A stretch of 64,000 nt of DNA. It comes from Alteromonas portus. GTDB taxonomy: Bacteria > Pseudomonadota > Gammaproteobacteria > Enterobacterales > Alteromonadaceae. Positions 46,264-53,441 of the stretch are shown one piece after another. The notes under the pieces were generated by a model that was not told where the DNA came from, ran no database searches, and worked only from the letters and a program-made list of their open reading frames with translations. The DNA lies in NCBI RefSeq assembly GCF_005117025.1, contig NZ_SWCO01000005.1, positions 62,001-126,000 on the forward strand. Reading direction: 5' to 3'. The translations under genes and the position numbers were made by a program. Position 1 is the first letter of the stretch. Each line of letters begins with the position of its first letter.

Positions 46264-47002
46264 ACAAGCGCTTAAAAACAAGCAAAGCCTTTTGGGTACG
46301 TTCATAAAAACGCCCCATTACAATGTAATTGAAGTATTGGCGCACGCTAGCATGGATGTATTGTGTTTAGATGCTGAGCATGCACCATTTTCAAGACAGG
46401 ATTTAGATACCTGTATTCTTGCGGCTAGAGCAGGGAACATGCCTGTTCTAGTAAGAACACCAAACGATGCCCCAGAAACACTGCTAAATGTGCTAGATAT
46501 GGGCGCAGACGGTGTAGTTGTGCCACATGTGAAAACGGCGGAACAGCTAAGTGCCATCGTAAGGCATTGTCACTACGGTGCTGGTGGAAGAGGCTATGCA
46601 GGTTCAAGCCGATTTGCAGGCTACACAACAAAGCCATTGAGTGAAAATTTAGAAGCGGGCAAAAACGTTAGTATTGTTGCACAGCTTGAAGATTTAGATG
46701 CAATTGACAACATAGAAGCCATTGCACACGTTGACGGTGTCGATTGCTTGTTTATAGGACGAATGGATTTAACCGTAGCGCTAGGCGAAACCAGCGCAGA
46801 CGCCCCAAAAGTTAAACAAGCGGTTGAGCACTTAGTTGAAGTAAGCCACAAGGCAGGAAAAGCTACGGGCATGTTCGTGGGTAATTTAGAAGAGTTGGCC
46901 TACTGGAAAGAAAAAGGCGTTTCTCTATTCTTACTAGGTTCTGACCACGGTTGTATGTTAAGTGGCGCCAAAGCACTGCGCGAGACGTTTGATAAGGCGT
47001 AA
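46256..47002 (+). CDS. HpcH/HpaI-type class II aldolase
   Basis: A 248-residue metal-dependent aldolase. The expected active-site parts are visible: His in DAEHAPF, Arg in VRTPND, Glu in QLEDLDAI and Asp in IGRMDLTVALG. Such enzymes split 4-hydroxy-2-oxo acids into pyruvate (or oxaloacetate) and an aldehyde. As last gene of the HisD-LacI-hydrolase operon it probably performs the final cleavage that feeds central metabolism. A terminator follows. Confidence 0.88.
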   Translation: MLKQALKNKQSLLGTFIKTPHYNVIEVLAHASMDVLCLDAEHAPFSRQDLDTCILAARAGNMPVLVRTPNDAPETLLNVLDMGADGVVVPHVKTAEQLSAIVRHCHYGAGGRGYAGSSRFAGYTTKPLSENLEAGKNVSIVAQLEDLDAIDNIEAIAHVDGVDCLFIGRMDLTVALGETSADAPKVKQAVEHLVEVSHKAGKATGMFVGNLEELAYWKEKGVSLFLLGSDHGCMLSGAKALRETFDKA

Positions 47003-47350
47003 AAAGACGGAGTTATACGTTTTTGTTTTGATTGAAGCAGCCTTTTGGCTGACTTTTTAATAAACATTGCGATTTTTTGTGTGGCTCTTGTCTAAATGCT
47101 ATCGGTAATGATGCAGTGATAGATACTTGGCTGTTATTAAAGTGCCTTTGATTTGAATGGCAGGTGTGTGCGTAAAACGGACGGTGAGGTAATCTAAAAG
47201 CTAGGATTTGCAAATTGTGCAAAGCGGTTATTTGGCGTTTGGTTATATCTGTCGAAAGTAAAGCGAGCAGCAAGTTAGTCTAGTCGTGATATGATTACTG
47301 TTATCCCTTATGATGCAGAGCATTTTCATTTCTCAATAGAGCGATCATGT
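47003..47350 (+). other. Intergenic region after the aldolase gene
   Basis: This stretch of about 350 bases starts with a terminator and then shows no convincing gene. Open frames in it have no ribosome sites or recognisable protein sequence. Confidence 0.5.
47038..47058 (+). terminator. Terminator of the HisD-LacI-hydrolase-aldolase operon
   Basis: CAGCC (47038-47042) and GGCTG (47047-47051) form a short stem with a TTTT loop, followed by ACTTTTTAA. It begins 36 bases after the aldolase stop. Confidence 0.7.
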
Positions 47351-47767
47351 ATGAAGTTCAAACCAAGCTATCTTTACTACGGCGTTTTCGCATTGTGTTT
47401 TGCTGGATTTACTTATCTTGAAGATACGGTGAGAGCAAATTACACTGGTAACTCTGAGATCATAATTTACATTTTAGGTTTCATACCAAACTACCTACCT
47501 GCACTCGGAATTCCTTGTCTTTTCTATCCGGCATTACCTCATGTTTTCAATAAGCAAAGTTCCATTCTAACCTCAAGATATGCTCACATATACGTTTTAA
47601 TCGTTAGTCAATCAGGGCTAATTATTTGGGAGCTTGCTCAGATTTTTCTGCCTAGAGCTACATTTGATTTGCACGATATACTTTGGACAATTATAGGTGG
47701 CTTCACGTTTTTTTTGTTTTGGCTGTATCACTCCAAAAAATATGGAACGGTATTAGAGTTCCAATAA
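47351..47767 (+). CDS. Small four-helix membrane protein, unknown
   Basis: A protein of 138 residues if ATG 47351 is used, with about four membrane segments (near 7-24, 40-60, 75-95 and 108-128). An in-frame ATG at 47291 would add 20 polar residues before the first helix; the shorter form has the better N-terminus for a membrane protein. The surroundings are AT-rich and lack other genes. It resembles small VanZ-like or DUF-type membrane proteins only in general layout. It looks unrelated to the catabolic genes on either side and could be a local insertion. Confidence 0.55.
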   Translation: MKFKPSYLYYGVFALCFAGFTYLEDTVRANYTGNSEIIIYILGFIPNYLPALGIPCLFYPALPHVFNKQSSILTSRYAHIYVLIVSQSGLIIWELAQIFLPRATFDLHDILWTIIGGFTFFLFWLYHSKKYGTVLEFQ

Positions 47768-48057
47768 TCTTCGGAAGTTTCAATATCAAAATAGTCGCAA
47801 TCAAGATAAAGCCAACTTTCGTTTTGTACACACAAGGGCTGGTCTGCAGACAAACGTAAGTGTCCGATTTCAGTAGTTAGTGAATATTGAGAACACTCGA
47901 ACCTGAAGCAATTTGAGCGTCCGTTCCTCATTGTCTGAAGAGGTCTTGCGAGTTAGAAATACCCCATGTCCGCTATACGCTCATAGCTGCCCCTTAAATC
48001 AAAAAAAAGCCAAAAAAACAAACTCCTCAACCTCTCAATCACCACTAATAGAAAGCC

Positions 48058-48086
48058 AAAAAAACGCCTCTACACACGGAGAGGCG
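48058..48086 (-). terminator. Terminator of the symporter-SnoaL operon
   Basis: On the minus strand the stem CGCCTCT/AGAGGCG (complement of 48065-48071 and 48080-48086, 8-base loop) is followed by a seven-T run (complement of 48058-48064). It lies beyond the stop at 48149. Confidence 0.88.
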
Positions 48087-48093
48087 CAAAATT

Positions 48094-48134
48094 CTAACGT
48101 ATCAATTTTTAGTGACTGGAAGCTGATACGTTAG
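48094..48134. repeat. Perfect 11-bp inverted repeat before the operon terminator
   Basis: CTAACGTATCA (48094-48104) and TGATACGTTAG (48124-48134) are exact reverse complements with a 19-base spacer. It lies between the stop at 48149 and the terminator. It may stabilise the mRNA end or be the edge of an inserted segment. Confidence 0.45.
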
Positions 48135-48148
48135 CCTTAAAAGGGGTG

Positions 48149-49027
48149 TTAAAAGGGAAGGGGGGCACCAAAACGTTTTTCAAACGCGATAGAATCAACT
48201 ACCCAGTACTCAGTAGTAATCTTATTCTCGTTAAACGTAAGCATGGTTGCTAAGGGCAGGCGCACACGTATTAGGCCGTTATCAGTCTTCAGGTCTGCAT
48301 CTATTCGCCATCTAACTAGCGCGTTACTTTCATCAGCTATTACTTGTTCCAACTGGCAGTAGCGGCGGTGTAACTTTCCCTCAAGTTGAGTCAGCCAAGA
48401 CGAGACAGAAGGGGAATCTTCTTTGTTTAACACTTGGTTATTTACGCTAATATGGGTAGCGTCACTGTATAGCTCTTTGATGCCAGCAGTGTCGAAGCCT
48501 TGCCACACTTGCCACCATTGCGACAGTAGCGCCTTGCTCTTATCGCTAGTGTTACTTGCAACCACATCGTTAATGCCCGCATGGGTTGTCATAAGATGAA
48601 GTTGAGGGTCAAATTCGCTCAGCTGTAATGGGTCTGGCTCGGGCCAAAAAGGTAGCGAGATCGAGTTGTCATCGCCAGGGGCTTCTTTTGTATTGTAGCG
48701 CCCCGCAAGCGAAGCACTGTCTACCCATTGAAGTAATTGCTTAATAGCGCCATTGCGATGTTCGCATTCTACAATAAAGTATGTGGTTGTTGATGCTGAT
48801 GAAAGACAAAATACGCCTGCTTCAACATCACCACTTTGCACCTTCGCGCATAATTCAACGGTCTCAAAATGCGTTGTAATATCAAGCCAATTAGCCATTA
48901 AACCCCGCTGCTGAATTGGCCCGTAGTGCAGTCTTTCTCCTAAAAGCCAGCGGCTTGAATGAAGCAAGGCAGCGGTAAGTGTTTGTGTGTCTTGTTTTTC
49001 TAGCAACTGCTGAATTGTGCTTAACAT
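48149..49027 (-). CDS. SnoaL/NTF2-like protein D
   Basis: A 292-residue protein. The C-terminal half (about 165-290) has the NTF2-like pattern: start helices SQWWQVWQGFDTAGIKELYSDATHISVNN, and the end ITTEYWVVDSIAFEKRFG. The N-terminal half looks like a degenerate second domain with a Trp-rich WLLGERLHYGP stretch. It follows the tandem protein at 49030 with only 2 bases between. It is more distant from the proteins at 40354 and 51897. Function is unknown; a partner or paralog in the same pathway is likely. Confidence 0.6.
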   Translation of the reverse strand: MLSTIQQLLEKQDTQTLTAALLHSSRWLLGERLHYGPIQQRGLMANWLDITTHFETVELCAKVQSGDVEAGVFCLSSASTTTYFIVECEHRNGAIKQLLQWVDSASLAGRYNTKEAPGDDNSISLPFWPEPDPLQLSEFDPQLHLMTTHAGINDVVASNTSDKSKALLSQWWQVWQGFDTAGIKELYSDATHISVNNQVLNKEDSPSVSSWLTQLEGKLHRRYCQLEQVIADESNALVRWRIDADLKTDNGLIRVRLPLATMLTFNENKITTEYWVVDSIAFEKRFGAPLPF

Positions 49028-49029
49028 GC

Positions 49030-50118
49030 TTATGCCTCCGTCGCTTGTGGTAGTTTGCGCATAAGGTTTGCTAACGCTGCTACTTCGTCAAACACCGTAA
49101 ACTCCTTGGCTATTACACCGTCTTCAATCTCAAAGTGAGTTGCCCCTAAAATGTAATGGGGTTGCTGATTAAACTGCGCATATTTGCTTTGTGTAGCATT
49201 GTAATGACCCGCCAGGCCCCACCTAAGCGCTATGTTCACGCGATTGTCGTCGTAATGGGTAACGCAAATGTGATCTACTACCATGTTGGCGTCTGGGCAA
49301 CTGGCCAAGTACTTAATGAACATGCCGCCAATAGCTGCATTGCCAGTGGCTTGGCGTCCGCCCGGCCACTGCACAGAAGCATTAGGTTTATAAAAGTCAG
49401 AGAGCTTATTGAACATGCGCTTATTGAAGATTTGGTCGGCCCATGATTTGGCAAAGTCGCCCCACGGCTTGTCTTGTTCTGGCAATGCTTCCCAGCGCGA
49501 TGCCTCGTTAGCACATGTTCGTGCGTACTCTTCATTTAGCCATTGGGTAAACGTGCTCGAAACAGGAAACTTGGCTTGAAACGCTGCAGCATCGTCTAGC
49601 TCAATACCAAGCTGAGCGATAAGAAAGCTATTGTCTCGCATTAGCCATTCGTAAAAAATCTTATTGTCTCTGCACATGCAGTCTGCAATGGTGGTTACAC
49701 GCCCGGTTTTGCCTGTTGGCGCGCCAAATTCAGAGGGGCCTTTATTGGTCATAATACTGGTGATACGGTGCGACGAATAATACACATCGTTGGCTTCTTC
49801 ACGGTAAATAACGTCTTCACCTATAAGCGACCTGTCAGGGAAGGCGGCAATGGTTTTTAACGTATTTTGAACCACCACATCAACACTGTCAGCATAACCG
49901 CCAAGCGTATGTACCGGGCAGTAGTCAGCATAATAATCGTAGCAAGCTCCAATGTTTTTCTGCTCCCAAATACGATGGGTTATGCGCAAAATATAGTCTG
50001 CTAAGTCGACAAACTCTTCATCGAAACCCGCTAAGGTTTGCGTTTTACTTCGTGCAGGGTCCAGCATGTCATGCAGAGGCTGCCAATACACCGTTTTTGC
50101 TATGGATGTTTCGCTCAT
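49030..50118 (-). CDS. Tandem SnoaL/NTF2-like protein C
   Basis: A protein of 362 residues when started at the ATG at 50118, which follows GAGGGAGA. A longer in-frame start at 50253 would run into the symporter gene and add 45 residues without family likeness. It has two NTF2-like halves (about 25-180 and 215-355), with WEQKNIGACYDYYADYCPVHTL in the first and LSDFYKPNASVQWPGG in the second. The His, Tyr and Asp positions differ from the proteins at 40354 and 51897, so it is another subfamily. It lies 32 bases downstream of the symporter in one operon and probably acts on the imported compound. Confidence 0.7.
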   Translation of the reverse strand: MSETSIAKTVYWQPLHDMLDPARSKTQTLAGFDEEFVDLADYILRITHRIWEQKNIGACYDYYADYCPVHTLGGYADSVDVVVQNTLKTIAAFPDRSLIGEDVIYREEANDVYYSSHRITSIMTNKGPSEFGAPTGKTGRVTTIADCMCRDNKIFYEWLMRDNSFLIAQLGIELDDAAAFQAKFPVSSTFTQWLNEEYARTCANEASRWEALPEQDKPWGDFAKSWADQIFNKRMFNKLSDFYKPNASVQWPGGRQATGNAAIGGMFIKYLASCPDANMVVDHICVTHYDDNRVNIALRWGLAGHYNATQSKYAQFNQQPHYILGATHFEIEDGVIAKEFTVFDEVAALANLMRKLPQATEA

Positions 50119-50150
50119 AGAATCTCCCTCAAAAGCGCTGAGTTTGGCTT

Positions 50151-51764
50151 TTAAAACATAAATTGAATTGAAAATAAGAACACGAGTGTGAGTAAGAAGA
50201 ACCCAAACAATATGTAGTTGATTGGGTCTACGCGGCCGGGTACGCGATACCATCCTTGCTCTTTCTCATCGAGACCTTCGCGCGCGAAGTGTTGCTGCTG
50301 CCCTTTAATGGTATAAGCGTTGTATTCGGTTTGAACGCCATCGATAAGGCGACTAGCAATCATAGACACCACAATGTTGGCACTTGCACCTATGATGCAG
50401 TACCAAGGCCACGCGATATCTGTATTTAAGGCCACTAAAGTCACAACAATAAAGCCGCTCAATGTGCCAATGATCAGGCCATTTTCGGTTGTTTGCTTAG
50501 AGAAAAATCCTAAGAAGAACATGCCCATTTGCGCACCTACAAAATAGGAGCCTACTTTAGACAAAATTTCTAAAATTGAGCCTTCGCTGAATAGGTGGTA
50601 GCCAATTGCTGGAAAAATAATAAGTACAGCGAAGAACAAGGTAAAAATACGTGAAGCCTTAAGGTAATGGGCGTCCGACGCGTCTTTCTTGAAGTATTTG
50701 ATGTAGAAATCGATAGTTGCCACTGTCGATAGCGAGTTAAATGAGGAGTCTAGGCTAGACATGGAAGCGGCCATAACCGCGGCTGCAATAATGCCCATTA
50801 AACCCGGCAAGCCGTAATCGGTTGCGAACTGCAAAATGATTGTGTTGCTGTTTTCGAAGGTTTTGCCTTGATAAAAGTCGTAGAACAGCACGCCAAGTAC
50901 AATGAAGAAGAAGTAGATGAAGAACGCGCAGAAACCCATTAATAAATAAGATTTTTTGGCGTCACCAATATTCTTGGCAGCCAGCGTTCGCTGCACCATC
51001 ATTTGGTTGGTGCCGTAAACGGTGATATGGTACAGCGTCATAGCAATAATGCCGCTCCACACTGTAGTTTCTTCAGTAAAGTCGAAGTCCCAATTAAGTG
51101 GGTTTAATTTACCCTGAGCTTTAAGCTCGCTCATTGATGAAGACAGCGTAGTGTCGCCGCTTTCAAGCAGGGCGTACATAATAATGCCCGCGCCCACAAA
51201 TAAGATCACTGACTGTATAACGTCAGTCCAAATTACGGCAGTAATGCCGCCCATCATGGTGTAGATAAGCGCTATGGCAGTAACTATAACAATAGACCAC
51301 ACTACAGGTACGCCAGTAATGAACGACAACACAAGAGAGGTAGCATAAAGAATAGCTGCTGAGCTCATGATTTGGCTTAGCATAAAAATGCTGGATACCA
51401 TGGCGCGGGCACGCTTGCCGAAACGCCGTTCTTGGTAATCGTAGATGGACGCTACACCTGCGTTATAGAAGAATGGGAAAAAGAATATGATTACAGCCAT
51501 GATGACGAGAGGGTAGTTCAAATGAAGTGCTATAACAGATAGCCCCTCTGAATAAGCCCAGGCTGGTGCCCCAAGAAACGTCATGGCGCTAACGTAAGTG
51601 GCAATAACCGAAATACCTATTGCCCACCACGGAGTTTGTTTTTGGCCGAGATAAAAATCGTCGGAATTTTTTATATTTTTACCAATCACCAAACCCAGCA
51701 ACAGGTTCGCAATGATGTACCCGCCTAAGATAGACCAGTTTAAAACGCCAAAATTTTCAGTCAT
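50151..51764 (-). CDS. Sodium/solute symporter of the SnoaL cluster
   Basis: A 537-residue SSS-family inner-membrane protein with about 13 membrane segments. It starts SDDFYLGQKQTPWWAIGISVIATYVSAMTFLGAPAWAY, close to family members for sugars and organic acids. It heads the minus-strand operon with two SnoaL-like genes and is divergent from a third across the perfect TTCGAA palindrome. It should bring the pathway substrate through the inner membrane after a TonB receptor brings it through the outer one. Confidence 0.9.
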   Translation of the reverse strand: MTENFGVLNWSILGGYIIANLLLGLVIGKNIKNSDDFYLGQKQTPWWAIGISVIATYVSAMTFLGAPAWAYSEGLSVIALHLNYPLVIMAVIIFFFPFFYNAGVASIYDYQERRFGKRARAMVSSIFMLSQIMSSAAILYATSLVLSFITGVPVVWSIVIVTAIALIYTMMGGITAVIWTDVIQSVILFVGAGIIMYALLESGDTTLSSSMSELKAQGKLNPLNWDFDFTEETTVWSGIIAMTLYHITVYGTNQMMVQRTLAAKNIGDAKKSYLLMGFCAFFIYFFFIVLGVLFYDFYQGKTFENSNTIILQFATDYGLPGLMGIIAAAVMAASMSSLDSSFNSLSTVATIDFYIKYFKKDASDAHYLKASRIFTLFFAVLIIFPAIGYHLFSEGSILEILSKVGSYFVGAQMGMFFLGFFSKQTTENGLIIGTLSGFIVVTLVALNTDIAWPWYCIIGASANIVVSMIASRLIDGVQTEYNAYTIKGQQQHFAREGLDEKEQGWYRVPGRVDPINYILFGFFLLTLVFLFSIQFMF

Positions 51765-51827
51765 ATTCTTTACTCTGCCTGCTTAATAAGCGCGCTTTCT
51801 ATTTACAATAATATTCAACCTAATACA

Positions 51828-51847
51828 TAATGACTTCGAAGTCATTA
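51828..51847. promoter_or_regulatory. Perfect 20-bp LacI-type operator, TTCGAA centre
   Basis: TAATGACTTCGAAGTCATTA is an exact palindrome with a central CG, as LacI-family operators have. It lies in the 132-base gap between the divergent symporter and SnoaL-like genes, 63 bases from one start and 49 from the other. It is the reference copy for the related sites at 43162-43179 and 53285-53302. Confidence 0.8.
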
Positions 51848-51896
51848 ATTATTTCATGCCAGTATTAACAATTTTTTAAACAAAGAGGCGTAAGTC

Positions 51897-52895
51897 ATGA
51901 GTTTTAATAGCGAAAAAGCCGTGGTCAGATCCTATCAAGCCGCTTTTGACAACGGTGAGGCAAGTGATGTTAAAGGCGTAGTGAAATCGTATGTTGATGA
52001 AAATGCGAAGATTTATGCCTGCTATCCGTTTGATAAATGTTCGACTCCAGCAGAATTAGTGCAAGAGTTGTGGGAGCCGTTAAAACAGAGTTTTACGCGC
52101 ATGAAGCGCCGTGAGGACGTATTTATGGCGGGAAATAACAGCGCCGGCGAAGGCAAATGGGTTATGTCGATGGGTCACTTTGCTGGACTGTTCGACAAGC
52201 CATTTCTTGGTATTAGAAATACGGGAAAACTGGCGTTTTTACGGTATGCCGAGTTTTTTGAAGTACGCGAAAATAAGATAGTTAGCCACGCTGTTTTCTT
52301 CGACTTAATTGCACTAATGCAACAAGTTGGGCTTAATCCTTTGCCCGTAGAAACAGGCCATACGTTTGTTTATCCAGGGCCATGTGATCACAACGGTTTA
52401 CTGTTTGAAGAGCAAGATCCTAAGGAGTCTAAAAAGACCATTGAGCTGGTTGAAGAAATGGTAAGAGACCTAGATTCTTTGAACAAATCGGGTAACGACA
52501 ACTGTCCTCCAGAGCTTCTCGCCAAATGCTGGAGTGAAGATATGGTGTGGTACGGGCCAGCGGGAATAGGGGCTACATTTACTATCGAGCGCTACCAGCA
52601 GCAACATCAATTTCCTTTTCGTAAAGGACTGAAAGATAAAGTTTTTAATGGTCATGTGGCGCGATTTGGTGAAGGCAGTTTTGCCTGTTTCTTTGGCTGG
52701 CCTAACCTATCGAATACGGCTGGTGGCGGCTTGTTCGGCATGCCGGCGTCGGGTATTCGTGCCGACATGCGAGTAGTCGATGTGTACTACCGCAAAGGGG
52801 ATAAATTACTGGAAAACTGGGTGTTGATGGATGTGCCATATTGGTTAAAACAACAAGGGTTAGATATCTTATCGCGCACTACCACCTACAGTTAA
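51897..52895 (+). CDS. Tandem SnoaL/NTF2-like protein B
   Basis: A 332-residue protein with two NTF2-fold halves. The second half has WYGPAGIG with Trp218 and Tyr219 and ends ENWVLMDVPYWLKQQGLD (ENWV at 306-309). The first shows PFDK, RREDVFMAG and RYAEFF. Both halves correspond to those of the protein at 40354-41370, so the two are paralogs of an already duplicated protein. It is a single gene directly controlled by the perfect operator upstream and ends at a terminator. Substrate and reaction are unknown. Confidence 0.75.
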   Translation: MSFNSEKAVVRSYQAAFDNGEASDVKGVVKSYVDENAKIYACYPFDKCSTPAELVQELWEPLKQSFTRMKRREDVFMAGNNSAGEGKWVMSMGHFAGLFDKPFLGIRNTGKLAFLRYAEFFEVRENKIVSHAVFFDLIALMQQVGLNPLPVETGHTFVYPGPCDHNGLLFEEQDPKESKKTIELVEEMVRDLDSLNKSGNDNCPPELLAKCWSEDMVWYGPAGIGATFTIERYQQQHQFPFRKGLKDKVFNGHVARFGEGSFACFFGWPNLSNTAGGGLFGMPASGIRADMRVVDVYYRKGDKLLENWVLMDVPYWLKQQGLDILSRTTTYS

Positions 52896-52962
52896 GCTAA
52901 CAATATTAGGGGCTTTATACCTGAAATAGGTGTACTGACTGACGTCATTTTCCCTCGAAGCT

Positions 52963-52991
52963 ACCTAGCAAAACGTCCGTTTTTGCTAGGT
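52963..52991 (+). terminator. Terminator of SnoaL-like gene B
   Basis: ACCTAGCAAAA (52963-52973) pairs with TTTTGCTAGGT (52981-52991) across a short loop, about 70 bases after the stop codon. The T-rich 3' arm is followed by GGGCTTTC. Confidence 0.7.
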
Positions 52992-53284
52992 GGGCTTTCT
53001 GATAACCCAAGCTATCTTAAGTGCACTTTCTTACCTATTTCCACTAATGCTTAGCTCATGCATCAGCATTCGGTTTCTATCCTTTCGAGTACGATTTTTC
53101 TATTCAGATCCTACCAGTCGTTTTTGACTTGAAGTCTCTATTTATACTTCGAAATCTTATTGTTGTTGTCATTGATAAAGCTCTTTATTTATGAATAAAG
53201 CCTTTTATTACATTGGTTTATTTGTTTTTAGTGTGTTTAAACAAAAAATTAAAATTCATGAATTAACAATCTTTGAACATTTTT

Positions 53285-53302
53285 ATTGACTTCGAAGTAA
53301 AT
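53285..53302. promoter_or_regulatory. LacI-type operator copy before the TonB receptor
   Basis: ATTGACTTCGAAGTAAAT keeps the TTCGAA centre and matches the palindrome at 51829-51846 at 5 of 6 left and 4 of 6 right flank positions. It is 140 bases upstream of the receptor start, which fits a long 5' leader. Confidence 0.6.
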
Positions 53303-53441
53303 TGGGTTGTATGTTTGTTTAGACCAAGAATTAAACAACCTAGTATGATGTTGTCACAGGCAGGGTCATCAAAGGCTTGATAAACGCAGGGCACTAACAA
53401 GTTACTGCAGATAAGGTTTTATTAATCTGGGAACTATCACG

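Larger units (their letters stand above)
47768..48148. other. Gene-poor stretch before the symporter operon end
   Basis: About 380 bases with no convincing gene. It contains the terminator of the minus-strand operon (48058-48086) and a second inverted repeat (48094-48134). The short open frames here have no ribosome site or family resemblance. Confidence 0.5.
52896..53441. other. Promoter region of the cluster's TonB receptor
   Basis: These 546 bases hold the terminator of the upstream gene and a TTCGAA-type operator at 53285-53302. Two weaker look-alikes are nearby: an odd-centred GACTTGAAGTC near 53125-53136 and a TTCGAA with poor flanks at 53148-53153. No small gene is seen. Confidence 0.6.

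Noticed and set aside
47210..47290. Integron attC-like site
   Set aside because: GTTTGGTTA and nearby bases resemble core-site pieces, but no paired inverse core or cassette array is present.
53148..53153. Further TTCGAA as a fourth LacI site
   Set aside because: The flanks match the palindrome poorly on both sides; the core alone is too short to count.
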